This document shows, in pieces, positions 8,436 through 15,871 of a stretch of 64,000 nucleotides of DNA. The notes below the pieces were generated by a model. That model ran no database searches, was not told where the DNA came from, and saw nothing but the letters and a program-made list of their open reading frames with translations. Source of the stretch: Bacteroidales bacterium (GTDB lineage: Bacteria; Bacteroidota; Bacteroidia; Bacteroidales; FEN-979); NCBI GenBank assembly GCA_025355465.1, contig JANXZO010000002.1, positions 1 to 64,000 on the forward strand, written 5' to 3'. A program made the position numbers and the translations under genes. Within the stretch, counting starts at the first letter, position 1, and each line of letters opens with the position of its first letter.

Positions 8436-8948
8436 TTAGTTGTAGTTCACGGTTACGGTGAACGGGGTGGCTGAGGTGTAAGTTCCGGCGGCCTGGGCAG
8501 CTCCTACGTTGAGGGTAGCGCCTACTTTAAGCGTCTGGGCTCCGCTGCCATTCAGTGTTCCGGTGGTGGCCGGGGTGCTTACAAAGGAGTTCACCGTCAT
8601 GCTGTTGGCACCGCTGGCAATGGTAAGGGGCGAAGAAGGAAGGGTGATGGTGTAGGTGTAGTTGGCTGTTCCTGTAACATTGAACGAAGCAGCGGCAACA
8701 GTTCCCGAAGTGGTGGGAAGGGTAACACCGCCGGTGAGCGAACGGGTTCCTGCAGGAGCCAAAACTACGGTTCCGGCTGCGGAGCTGACGGCTACGTTGC
8801 CAAAGTTCAGATCTACCGTTTTTGTGATGGCGATCGGGGTTACAATGGTGGCTGATGCACTGGAGGTTGCTGATACCTGGGCATAAGAGGTTGCTGCGAA
8901 TGCTGAAAGTACGAGGGCGAGGGCGAAGATTCTCATTGTTGATTTCAT
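8436..8948 (-). CDS. DUF4402 fibre-subunit-like protein, copy A
   Basis: 170 aa from the ATG at 8946-8948; a longer frame upstream is rejected because the signal peptide (MKSTMRIFALALVLSAFA, cut after SYA|Q) starts here and the extension covers the promoter. It is almost identical to the partial gene at 1-467. Visible regions: TKTVDLNFGNVAVSSAAGTV, TANYTYTITLPSSPL, a Gly/Ala-rich LNVGAAQAAGTYTS segment and the C-terminus FTVTVNYN with penultimate Tyr. It is the first gene of the locus. By inference it is a main fibre subunit. Confidence 0.8.
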   Translation of the reverse strand: MKSTMRIFALALVLSAFAATSYAQVSATSSASATIVTPIAITKTVDLNFGNVAVSSAAGTVVLAPAGTRSLTGGVTLPTTSGTVAAASFNVTGTANYTYTITLPSSPLTIASGANSMTVNSFVSTPATTGTLNGSGAQTLKVGATLNVGAAQAAGTYTSATPFTVTVNYN

Positions 8949-9105
8949 GGTTTGTGGTTTTTTATTTTTTGGTTGGTTTATTTGCGGTTTGGTTGCTGTT
9001 GATGACGTAAAGATACGGTGACACGCAGCCCCGGAACAACCGCCAATTTGTAAGTGTGCAGATAAACCGTGGTTTTGTAGCTTTTTAAATAAGTATATGG
9101 TTTGG
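8482..9105. repeat. Long direct repeat, copy 2 (DUF4402 gene plus promoter)
   Basis: Partner of 1-626. Similarity continues past the start codon through the promoter to about 9105. The upstream part is more diverged than the coding part, with small insertions and deletions near 9000-9035. Confidence 0.85.
9008..9039 (-). promoter_or_regulatory. Weakened promoter of DUF4402 copy A
   Basis: At the position matching the copy A' promoter, the -7 box reads TATCTTTA (last base changed from G). The -33 TTG (9039-9037) and the 21 bp spacer are kept. One base in the most conserved part of the box separates the two promoters. Confidence 0.45.
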
Positions 9106-9136
9106 GGTTCCGCGATATCAGCCTGGCCGAAGATCG

Positions 9137-9175
9137 AAAAAAAACCACCAGCGAAAGGGATCGTCAGTGGTTTTT
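9137..9175 (-). terminator. Rho-independent terminator after the tRNA gene
   Basis: On the minus strand AAAAACCAC (9175-9167) pairs with GTGGTTTTTTTT (9148-9137). The T-run follows the stem, 5 nt downstream of the tRNA 3' end. Confidence 0.6.
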
Positions 9176-9179
9176 GATG

Positions 9180-9253
9180 TGGGCCCACCAGGACTTGAAC
9201 CTGGGACCAATAGATTATGAGTCTACTGCTCTAACCGTCTGAGCTATGGGCCC
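9180..9253 (-). tRNA. tRNA with anticodon CAT (elongator Met, or Ile2 read as k2CAU)
   Basis: A complete cloverleaf can be traced on the minus strand. The acceptor stem is GGGCCCA (9253-9247) with TGGGCCC (9187-9181) and discriminator A. The D arm is GCTCAG...GAGC. The anticodon stem-loop has stem GTAGA/TCTAT and loop CTCATAA, giving anticodon CAT. The T arm is CCAGG/CCTGG around TTCAAGT. CCA is not encoded. The GACTCATAATC loop context occurs in both Met and lysidine-modified Ile2 tRNAs, so identity is left open; it is not an initiator because the acceptor 1-72 pair is G-C. Confidence 0.92.
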
Positions 9254-9309
9254 CGCTCAATTAATTACCAAAATTGTGAATTCGGAAGTAAGAATTGAGA
9301 ATTATGCGG

Positions 9310-9317
9310 CAAAAGTA
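9310..9317 (-). promoter_or_regulatory. -7 box for the tRNA gene
   Basis: TACTTTTG on the minus strand, followed by C, about 57 bp upstream of the mature tRNA 5' end. Confidence 0.5.
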
Positions 9318-9367
9318 GCGGGTTTTTCCGACTTTTGCAAACGCAATCACCTTTAACCTTACACCCT

Positions 9368-10090
9368 ATGATTACCGAATCATCCGGCATCCCCGATACC
9401 GAAACCTTCATCCTCAATACCGACTCCCCGATACTGACGCGCAGTCTTTCAGCCACGGAGGCCTCCTCCATTAAAAACCTCATCTTCGACTTCGGCGGCG
9501 TGATCTGTAACATTGATGTGAAACGAACCGAAAAACGGTTCAAAGAACTCGGTCTTCAGGAATTCGATACGGAATATTCTGTTGTTGAGCGCAATACAAT
9601 CTTTGGAAAACTCGAAGAGGGAGCCATCACCCCACAGGAATTCCGCCATTCCATCCGGAAATTCTTTTCCCGTCCGCTCTCCGACCAGCAGATCGACGAC
9701 GCCTGGAATGAACTTCTGCTGGATATCCCCGAACCCCGGATCCGGCTGCTTGAATCCCTGCGCCACAACTACCGTATTTTTCTTCTCAGCAACTCCAATG
9801 AGATCCATTATCAGAAATTCCGCCAGGATTTACGCGATAAATATGGGTATTCCGGTTTTGAAGAGCTGTTCGAAAAAGCCTGGTTCTCCTACGCACTTAA
9901 ACTGAAGAAACCGGGCCGTGCCATTTTCGACTTTGTTTTGAAAGACCGGGATCTTAACCCTTCGGAAACGCTCTTTATCGACGACACCCTGCAACATGTT
10001 GAAGGCGCCCGCAGCGCCGGCATGAATGCCTGTCTCCTCGACCTCAAAGCCGGTCACAACATCCTCGATCTCTTCGTAGCGAAACAGTGA
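9368..10090 (+). CDS. HAD-superfamily hydrolase (YihX-like sugar phosphatase type)
   Basis: 240 aa from the ATG at 9368; a TTG start at 9335 is less likely. Motif I is NLIFDFGGVICNID (residues about 38-51), the DxGxV form found in YihX-like HAD subfamily IA proteins, where glycine replaces the second aspartate. Motif II is FLLSNSNE, motif III the lysine in KLKKPGRAIF and motif IV TLFIDDT. A helical cap lies between motifs I and II (residues 60-130). Such enzymes dephosphorylate small phosphorylated metabolites in the cytoplasm; glucose-1-phosphate is the known YihX substrate, but the substrate here cannot be read from sequence. It is separate from queA, which has its own promoter. Confidence 0.82.
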   Translation: MITESSGIPDTETFILNTDSPILTRSLSATEASSIKNLIFDFGGVICNIDVKRTEKRFKELGLQEFDTEYSVVERNTIFGKLEEGAITPQEFRHSIRKFFSRPLSDQQIDDAWNELLLDIPEPRIRLLESLRHNYRIFLLSNSNEIHYQKFRQDLRDKYGYSGFEELFEKAWFSYALKLKKPGRAIFDFVLKDRDLNPSETLFIDDTLQHVEGARSAGMNACLLDLKAGHNILDLFVAKQ

Positions 10091-10127
10091 CCTTCTCATT
10101 CTATTTGAATACTTTAAATGATAACAC

Positions 10128-10158
10128 TTGACTTTTGTCGGGAAAAGTATTACCTTTG
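10128..10158 (+). promoter_or_regulatory. Promoter of queA-ispD
   Basis: TTG (10128-10130), a 20 bp spacer and TACCTTTG (10151-10158). The leader to the queA ATG at 10186 is only about 20 nt, too short for a preQ1 riboswitch. Confidence 0.7.
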
Positions 10159-10185
10159 CCGCCCTTTTCAACAGGCCCTGACATT

Positions 10186-11235
10186 ATGAAATTATCCCAG
10201 TTCCGCTTCCATCTTCCCCCAGAACTTATCGCCAACCACCCGTCGAAACAGCGTGACGATGTTCCCATGATGGTTCTCGACCGCAGAACGCAGACCATTG
10301 AGCATGCTCATTTTCGTGACATTTTGAATTATTTCAGCGATGGCGATGTATTCATCATCAACAACACCAAGGTTTTTCCTGCACGCCTATACGGGGAGAA
10401 GGAGAAGACAGGAGCCAAGATCGAGGTTTTTCTGCTGCGTGAGCTCAACCGTGAATCGCGCTTATGGGATGTTCTGGTTGACCCTGCGCGAAAGATCCGT
10501 ATCGGGAACAAGCTCTATTTTGGTGATGATGATTCCCTGGTAGCCGAGGTGATCGACAACACCACCTCCCGTGGCAGGACCATCCGGTTTCTGTTTGACG
10601 GACCTTACGATGAGTTCAAGAAGACCATTCAGCGGCTCGGGCAGACTCCCCTGCCCAAACTTCACAACCGGGCTGTTACCACCGAAGACGAAGAACGTTA
10701 TCAGACGATCTTTGCGAAGCACGAAGGCGCTGTAGCGGCTCCTACGGCAGGGTTGCATTTCAGCCGTGAGATCATGAAAAGACTGGAGTTGCAGGGCGTT
10801 TCATTTGCAGAGGTAACCCTTCACGTGGGTCTGGGAAATTTCCGCACCATCGATGTGGAAGATCTGAGCAAGCATAAAATGGATTCCGAAGAGGTGGGCA
10901 TTGAGCCGGAAACCGCAGAGATCGTGAACCGCGCCAAAGAGAACCACAAACGTATCGTGGCCGTCGGCACCACCTCCATGAAAGCCATCGAGTCGTCGGT
11001 GGCCATCTCCGGGATGCTGAAACCTTACAAAGGCTGGACGAACAAGTTCATCTTTCCCCCCTATGAATTCAGTATTGCCAATTCACTCATCACCAACATG
11101 CATATGCCGCAGTCGCCCATGATGATGATGGTAGCGGCTTTTGCGGGGTATGATTTCCTGATGAAAGCCTACGAGGAGGCAGTGGCGAAGAAATACAAGT
11201 TCTTCACCTACGGCAACCCGATGCTCATCCTGTAA
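10186..11235 (+). CDS. queA: S-adenosylmethionine:tRNA ribosyltransferase-isomerase
   Basis: 349 aa, the usual QueA length. It transfers and isomerises the ribosyl moiety of SAM onto 7-aminomethyl-7-deazaguanine in tRNA to make epoxyqueuosine. Recognised by [21 protein letters not shown] at the start, [43 protein letters not shown] and [12 protein letters not shown]. The ATG at 10186 is chosen over an upstream in-frame start because that one lies before the -7 box. ispD follows 13 bp downstream, so the two are probably one transcript. Confidence 0.95.
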   Translation: MKLSQFRFHLPPELIANHPSKQRDDVPMMVLDRRTQTIEHAHFRDILNYFSDGDVFIINNTKVFPARLYGEKEKTGAKIEVFLLRELNRESRLWDVLVDPARKIRIGNKLYFGDDDSLVAEVIDNTTSRGRTIRFLFDGPYDEFKKTIQRLGQTPLPKLHNRAVTTEDEERYQTIFAKHEGAVAAPTAGLHFSREIMKRLELQGVSFAEVTLHVGLGNFRTIDVEDLSKHKMDSEEVGIEPETAEIVNRAKENHKRIVAVGTTSMKAIESSVAISGMLKPYKGWTNKFIFPPYEFSIANSLITNMHMPQSPMMMMVAAFAGYDFLMKAYEEAVAKKYKFFTYGNPMLIL

Positions 11236-11248
11236 CCATTTTACATCC

Positions 11249-11920
11249 TTGAAAAGAATTGCCATCATTGTGGCGGGAGGAACGGGAACCCGCATGAATG
11301 CAGGCATTCCCAAACAATTTCTGCCCCTTGCCGGACGGCCCCTGCTGCTGTATAGCCTGGAAGCCTTTTACCAGGGCGACCCGGAAACCACCCTCCTCGT
11401 GGTGCTGCCCGAAAGTCATACCGTAACCTGGAGATCAATTTGCACAGCGCACCATTCAACCATCCCCCACCGGGTTGTGACCGGCGGTGAAACCCGGTTC
11501 CAGTCTGTTAAGAACGGATTGGCGTGCATCTCCGGCGATGGCCTCGTGGCCATCCACGACGGTGCCCGTCCGCTGGTTACCCCCGCCCTGATCAACCGTG
11601 CCTTCGAAGCAGCCTCCCGATTGGGAAATGCCATCCCGGTCATCCCGGTGCATGAGTCGATGCGCACCCTTGAAGATGGCGTGTCGCACCCGGTAAACAG
11701 GGATACCTACCGGATCATCCAGACCCCCCAGGTGTTCGATGTTGCCGCCCTCCGCAAAGCCTATGAACAGCCTTACCGTGCATCGTTTACTGACGACGCC
11801 ACTGTGGTTGAGAGCGCCGGCGCAACCATTCATCTGATCGATGGGGCGCAAACCAACCTGAAGATCACCCGGCCGGAGGACCTGATCGTAGCGGCATCAC
11901 TTCTCGGGCAGTCTGGCTGA
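11249..11920 (+). CDS. ispD: 2-C-methyl-D-erythritol 4-phosphate cytidylyltransferase
   Basis: 223 aa, close to the family norm. Third step of the non-mevalonate (MEP) isoprenoid pathway: MEP + CTP to CDP-ME. Motifs: AIIVAGGTGTRMNAGIPKQF (nucleotide loop with the Lys of PKQF), the VVTGGETRFQSVKNGL segment, AIHDGARPLVT and TDDATVVESAG (metal-binding region). The TTG start (11249-11251) is needed because no ATG precedes the glycine-rich loop in frame. It is translationally close to queA (13 bp), a pairing with no obvious pathway link. Confidence 0.93.
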   Translation: MKRIAIIVAGGTGTRMNAGIPKQFLPLAGRPLLLYSLEAFYQGDPETTLLVVLPESHTVTWRSICTAHHSTIPHRVVTGGETRFQSVKNGLACISGDGLVAIHDGARPLVTPALINRAFEAASRLGNAIPVIPVHESMRTLEDGVSHPVNRDTYRIIQTPQVFDVAALRKAYEQPYRASFTDDATVVESAGATIHLIDGAQTNLKITRPEDLIVAASLLGQSG

Positions 11921-11925
11921 ATTCG

Positions 11926-13083
11926 CTATTTCAACCTGCGGCCCTTCCATTGGTAGGGTATCAGATTCCCGATCATTCCGATAACCACCACATAGAAAAG
12001 CTGAAAAACCTGCGATATAAAATAGTATCCCAGCAGGTGTTTCTTTCCGAGGAAATCCGCCATGAGCCACACCAGGGGATACTCCAGCAGAATCTTTGCC
12101 AGCCACAAGGCCAGGGAGAGCGCCAGGAGGGAGGGAAAATAGAGCCCTGCCGCCATTCCCAGCAGCAGGAAGAGGTGAACGAAATAGGTAAGCAGGGCCA
12201 ATCCTATCACCGCCGGCTCACGGTAGCCGCGGCTTTTTGAGACCCACCGCAGCCGCTGACTGAAGAAGCCGCGCAGGGTATCCTGTGCCGCTGTATATAC
12301 CACCGCTTCCCGGTTGAGTGCAAACCGCACCGAATCACGGCCAAATTTTTTACAGATACCGGCCATCAGGAACTGGTCGTCGCCCGAGGCAAACTGCATG
12401 TTGTTGTCGAATCCGCCCGCTTCGCGGTAAGCCGCCCGCCGGTAGGCGATGTTGGCTCCGTTGCACATCACCGGGAAACCCACGCCCGCAGCACCTGCCG
12501 TGACCCCGATCAGCCCCATAAACTCCAGCGACTGTATCTTCTCCAGCAGGTTGTTCTCATGATGAAAGGCCACCGGCCCCAGGGTCATGTTCCTCACTCC
12601 ATCCGGTCTCCCGCCTTGCTGCATCATGGCCGAAACCCAATGCGGCCCGCGTTCGGTATCGGCATCGGTGCACAGGATCATCTCCCCCGTGGCCACCCCG
12701 ACAGCCCGCGCAAGGGCGCTCTTTTTGCCGGTTGCCGTGGAATGTTCCTCATTCGCTGTGATAACTTTCAGCCTGAACCCCGGATTTCCGGCGGCCCAGC
12801 GCCTGGCAATCCCAACGGAGTCGTCCTCCGAAAAATCATCCGAAACAATGACCTCCATCAACTCCCGTGGATAATCCTGCTGCAGCAGGCTGTTCAGACA
12901 ATCGCGCAGGGTGCCGGATTCATTCCGCACAGCAAGCAGCACCGAGACCTTTGGCAGCATGGCGGCGGGGCGGGATGTGCCACGTTGCAATCGTATAAGT
13001 CCGCGGGTGATTAGCAAAATGACCGCAATGTAGAGCACGAGCATCGAAACCAGGAGCCAGCAGATCATCGTCAGGATGCCCAT
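11926..13083 (-). CDS. Membrane-anchored family 2 glycosyltransferase
   Basis: 385 aa from the ATG at 13081-13083. An N-terminal membrane segment (CWLLVSMLVLYIAVILLITRG) precedes the GT-A catalytic domain: PKVSVLLAVRNESGTLRDCL, VIVSDDFSEDDS, the DxD motif in LCTDADTERGP, the acceptor aspartates in FASGDDQFL and the QxxRW-like SQRLRWVSKSRGY near residue 295. Three or four further membrane helices follow. Such enzymes transfer a sugar from a nucleotide donor at the inner membrane face; acceptor unknown. It starts 1 bp after the stop of the upstream flippase-like gene, so the two form an operon and may act on the same lipid-linked glycan. Confidence 0.87.
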   Translation of the reverse strand: MGILTMICWLLVSMLVLYIAVILLITRGLIRLQRGTSRPAAMLPKVSVLLAVRNESGTLRDCLNSLLQQDYPRELMEVIVSDDFSEDDSVGIARRWAAGNPGFRLKVITANEEHSTATGKKSALARAVGVATGEMILCTDADTERGPHWVSAMMQQGGRPDGVRNMTLGPVAFHHENNLLEKIQSLEFMGLIGVTAGAAGVGFPVMCNGANIAYRRAAYREAGGFDNNMQFASGDDQFLMAGICKKFGRDSVRFALNREAVVYTAAQDTLRGFFSQRLRWVSKSRGYREPAVIGLALLTYFVHLFLLLGMAAGLYFPSLLALSLALWLAKILLEYPLVWLMADFLGKKHLLGYYFISQVFQLFYVVVIGMIGNLIPYQWKGRRLK

Positions 13084-13084
13084 G

Positions 13085-14107
13085 TCATTCGCCTTTTCTG
13101 AAAAATTGTAACCGGAAAACAAAAACCGTTCCTGCAAGGGCCGGAATTCCCAGGTTGATAAACCAGAGAAAGGTGGAGGCCGAGAATATCCCAAGGTTGA
13201 AGATGGCGGGATACGGGTAGGCCAGGGCGAGGTAGAGGCCAAACACATACAGGGCGACGGAGCCCCTGATCCCCAGTTCGGTGAGGGCGATGGTGGGGAT
13301 CACGGCCATGATGAAATAGGTGAGCGAGATCATCACCAGGGCATCGAAGTAGGGCACCGGAACGTCGAACATCTGCAGGAGAATGTAAAACTGCGTTGAG
13401 AAGATCACATACCGCAGCATGCTGAGGAGCATGACCACGATCAGCTCCCGGTTGGAATAGAAGGTGAAGACCCTGAAGAACCGGCGGATCTTCTTCAAGC
13501 CATTTTGAAGGATCTTCTCCTTCAGGATATTCAGGAATGAGAGATTAAAGAACAGCGCCAGCAGAAGAACATCCAGAAAAACGACCAGGGCGAGGATTGT
13601 GAAATAGAGGTAGCCATGCGAAAAGATCGCTTCGGGGAGGCACCATGGCAGGAAGATCAGCAGGGCCGCCGAGCCGGTGAGCAGGGTGATCAGCAACTGG
13701 CTCATGCTGCCCACCACGGTGATGAGAATGCCCTCCACATGGCTTGCCTGTTTGAGAATGAATGCCCGGCCAAAAAACTCGCCCACCCTGTTGGGGGTAA
13801 AGGAGCTGATGCTGATGCCGGTGAGCACACCCACCATGGCCTTAAAGAAACTGACCTTTTCGATCTTGCTGATGAGGAGTTGCCATTTCAGGGCCTCCAG
13901 GCTCCAGTTTATCATCATCATGACAAAAAGGAGGAGGACCAGAAGCCTGAACCCGGGTCTGCTGAAGTCGCCGGCGAGGTTCTCCACGACCCCGGGAATG
14001 TTGGTTTTTTCGAAGACCTGGTTGTAGATGAACAGGTAGGTAACCACCAAAATCACAAGCTGGATGGCCAGGTTCTCTATTTTACGTAATTTTGCGGCAT
14101 TCCTCAT
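13085..14107 (-). CDS. UPF0104/LPG-synthase-transmembrane-like flippase protein
   Basis: 340 aa, an integral membrane protein with about eight helices. The layout and the motif [18 protein letters not shown] (residues about 97-115) match the UPF0104 family, the membrane part of lysylphosphatidylglycerol synthases, without the soluble synthase domain. A second conserved-looking region is [20 protein letters not shown]. Family members are linked to transport or flipping of lipids and lipid-linked sugars. The adjacent downstream glycosyltransferase fits this, but the substrate is unknown. The gene is divergent from ruvC with 8 bp between start codons, so the ruvC promoter lies inside this gene. 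Confidence 0.82.
   Translation of the reverse strand: MRNAAKLRKIENLAIQLVILVVTYLFIYNQVFEKTNIPGVVENLAGDFSRPGFRLLVLLLFVMMMINWSLEALKWQLLISKIEKVSFFKAMVGVLTGISISSFTPNRVGEFFGRAFILKQASHVEGILITVVGSMSQLLITLLTGSAALLIFLPWCLPEAIFSHGYLYFTILALVVFLDVLLLALFFNLSFLNILKEKILQNGLKKIRRFFRVFTFYSNRELIVVMLLSMLRYVIFSTQFYILLQMFDVPVPYFDALVMISLTYFIMAVIPTIALTELGIRGSVALYVFGLYLALAYPYPAIFNLGIFSASTFLWFINLGIPALAGTVFVFRLQFFRKGE
14087..14094 (+). promoter_or_regulatory. -7 box for ruvC
   Basis: TAATTTTG followed by C, 21 bp before the ruvC ATG. It lies inside the first codons of the divergent flippase gene. Confidence 0.6.
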
Positions 14108-14115
14108 TTTCTGCT

Positions 14116-14667
14116 ATGGCCACCGAACGTATCATTTTAGGCATCGACCCCGGCACCACCATCATGGGTTACGGCGTGATATGCGCCACCGGCACCAAGG
14201 TGGAGATGGTTGCTTTGGGCGTGCTAAAATTAAACAAATACGACGATCATCCATTGCGGCTGAAGATAATTTTTGACCGGATGATCGGCCTTATCGAATC
14301 CTACAAACCTGACGAACTGGCGATCGAAGCTCCTTTTTTCGGGAAAAATGTTCAGTCGATGCTCAAACTCGGCCGTGCCCAGGGGGTAGCCATTGCAGCG
14401 GCGCTGTCGCGCTCTATTCCCATCTTCGAATACTCCCCGCGTAAAATAAAACAGTCTGTCACCGGCAAGGGAGCGGCCTCCAAGGAGCAGGTGGCAGCCA
14501 TGCTCATGCGTCTTCTCAACATCAAGGAGTTGCCCGAAACGCAAGATGCCACCGACGGACTGGCGGCTGCGATGTGTCACTACTTTCAGCAAGGAAAACC
14601 CGAGGCCGGAGCGAAATTCACGGGATGGAAGAGCTTTCTGGCGGCAAACCCCGGAAGGCAGGTGTGA
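14116..14667 (+). CDS. ruvC: Holliday junction resolvase RuvC
   Basis: 183 aa, standard size. RuvC cuts Holliday junctions during recombination together with RuvAB. The RNase-H-fold active site is visible: the first acidic residue in [14 protein letters not shown], the Glu in [14 protein letters not shown], and the C-terminal acidic pair in [16 protein letters not shown]. The ATG at 14116 puts the first strand a few residues in; an upstream in-frame start would overlap the promoter. It is convergent with the arginase-like gene (19 bp apart). ruvA and ruvB are not in the window. Confidence 0.94.
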   Translation: MATERIILGIDPGTTIMGYGVICATGTKVEMVALGVLKLNKYDDHPLRLKIIFDRMIGLIESYKPDELAIEAPFFGKNVQSMLKLGRAQGVAIAAALSRSIPIFEYSPRKIKQSVTGKGAASKEQVAAMLMRLLNIKELPETQDATDGLAAAMCHYFQQGKPEAGAKFTGWKSFLAANPGRQV

Positions 14668-14686
14668 TGATGGAGGAGAGCGGGTC

Positions 14687-15865
14687 TTACATCAATTTCT
14701 GGTAGACCATCCACCAGCGGTCGGGGATGTCATTTTCGCAGGCGATCTGGTAGTCTTTATAGGAGCAGGGAACGAGGTAGTGGCGTTCGTACTTCACGCG
14801 TTGTTCGGCAGGAAGGGGGATCTCCATCCACCAGCGGTCGGTTTTCTTGCTCTTAAAAAAGACGATCTCCTCTTTGTGGTCGCTGATGCTCACCCGGTAT
14901 TTGAGATAGTCCTCTTCGTTGCGGAAGGGGAAATCGTGGGCACGGTTATAAAATCCGTCGATAAAATACCAGATCATCTGGGCAACAAGGTGTGCCGTGG
15001 TTCCCCGGGGGTCGAACTTCGGATTGAGTTCATAAAAGCCGATGGAGGTCAGCTTGTCGCTTAACCCGGCATAGCGTGTGATCTGGCACGCCTCCTCCCC
15101 GTAAAAGCCGTTGGGGGTGGCGTTGGCATTGCCGGGAGCATCGGAGTAACGAATGGAGGAGACATCGAACGTAAGGAGGTCGGCGTTGCGAACGATGGGC
15201 TCGACCTCTTCGAGGCTCTCCCGCACAATCCCCAGACGGTAGGTGTCGAAGAAGAGGTTTTTCATCAGCTTCAGCGCATCCTGGTCGATGAAATAGGTCT
15301 GATACCCGATATTGGCGTAGTTGAAGAGGTAATTGGGCTGGTGCAGGATGATGCTGCTGAGGTACGACTGAGAGGTGAGCTCGGCATCTGATTTGCCAAG
15401 GTCGAACATTGTATCCACGGCCACAATATTGATGATCTGGCCGAGGCTCTGGTAGGCCTGGTAGTTGGCATAGGTGAGGTCCTGGCTGCCGCCGATGATG
15501 ATGGGCAGCACATTGTTGCCGACCATCTCAGCCACTGCCGAACTGAGCGCAAAGTAGGTATCGGAGACAGAAAATCCCTTTTTAATGTTTCCCAGGTCAA
15601 CGATCTTCATGGCATACGGGCCGGGGAACAAGGAGTAGAGGTATCTCCGCACGAAGTCGGGGGCTGCACCGCAACCTTCATTGTCGATGGCATTGCGGTC
15701 GTCAGTTACGCCGATGATGGCCAGGTCGAACAGGGTGTAGTCGGGAAAATCGGCAACATCGGAAAAGATGGTGACCAGGTTTCCCAGCCGGGTCTGACCT
15801 TTGCTCTCCCCGCTATGGGGCATGGCATTCAGGTCGACGGGTTCAAAAAAAGCAGAAATATCCAT
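14687..15865 (-). CDS. Arginase/formimidoylglutamase-fold protein with degenerate metal site
   Basis: 392 aa. The ureohydrolase fold is recognisable: DLAIIGVTDDRNAIDNEGCGAAPDFVRRYLY, LPIIIGGSQDLTYANYQA, NIVAVDTMFDLG, LLTFDVSSIRYSDAPG and TSIGFYELNPKFDP. The manganese ligands are altered: GGxH is GGSQ, DxHxD is DTMFD, and the DxDxxD motif is DVSSIRYSD. Both bridging histidines are therefore missing, and ordinary arginase or formimidoylglutamase activity is doubtful. A C-terminal extension (residues 320-392) has two similar RWWM-containing segments. It lies 6 bp after topA and is probably co-transcribed. It may be a structural or regulatory protein built on the enzyme fold. Confidence 0.8.
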   Translation of the reverse strand: MDISAFFEPVDLNAMPHSGESKGQTRLGNLVTIFSDVADFPDYTLFDLAIIGVTDDRNAIDNEGCGAAPDFVRRYLYSLFPGPYAMKIVDLGNIKKGFSVSDTYFALSSAVAEMVGNNVLPIIIGGSQDLTYANYQAYQSLGQIINIVAVDTMFDLGKSDAELTSQSYLSSIILHQPNYLFNYANIGYQTYFIDQDALKLMKNLFFDTYRLGIVRESLEEVEPIVRNADLLTFDVSSIRYSDAPGNANATPNGFYGEEACQITRYAGLSDKLTSIGFYELNPKFDPRGTTAHLVAQMIWYFIDGFYNRAHDFPFRNEEDYLKYRVSISDHKEEIVFFKSKKTDRWWMEIPLPAEQRVKYERHYLVPCSYKDYQIACENDIPDRWWMVYQKLM

Positions 15866-15871
15866 GGGACA

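Noticed and set aside
10100-10185. preQ1 riboswitch upstream of queA
   Set aside because: The -7 box at 10151 leaves a leader of about 20 nt, too short for the aptamer and its switch.
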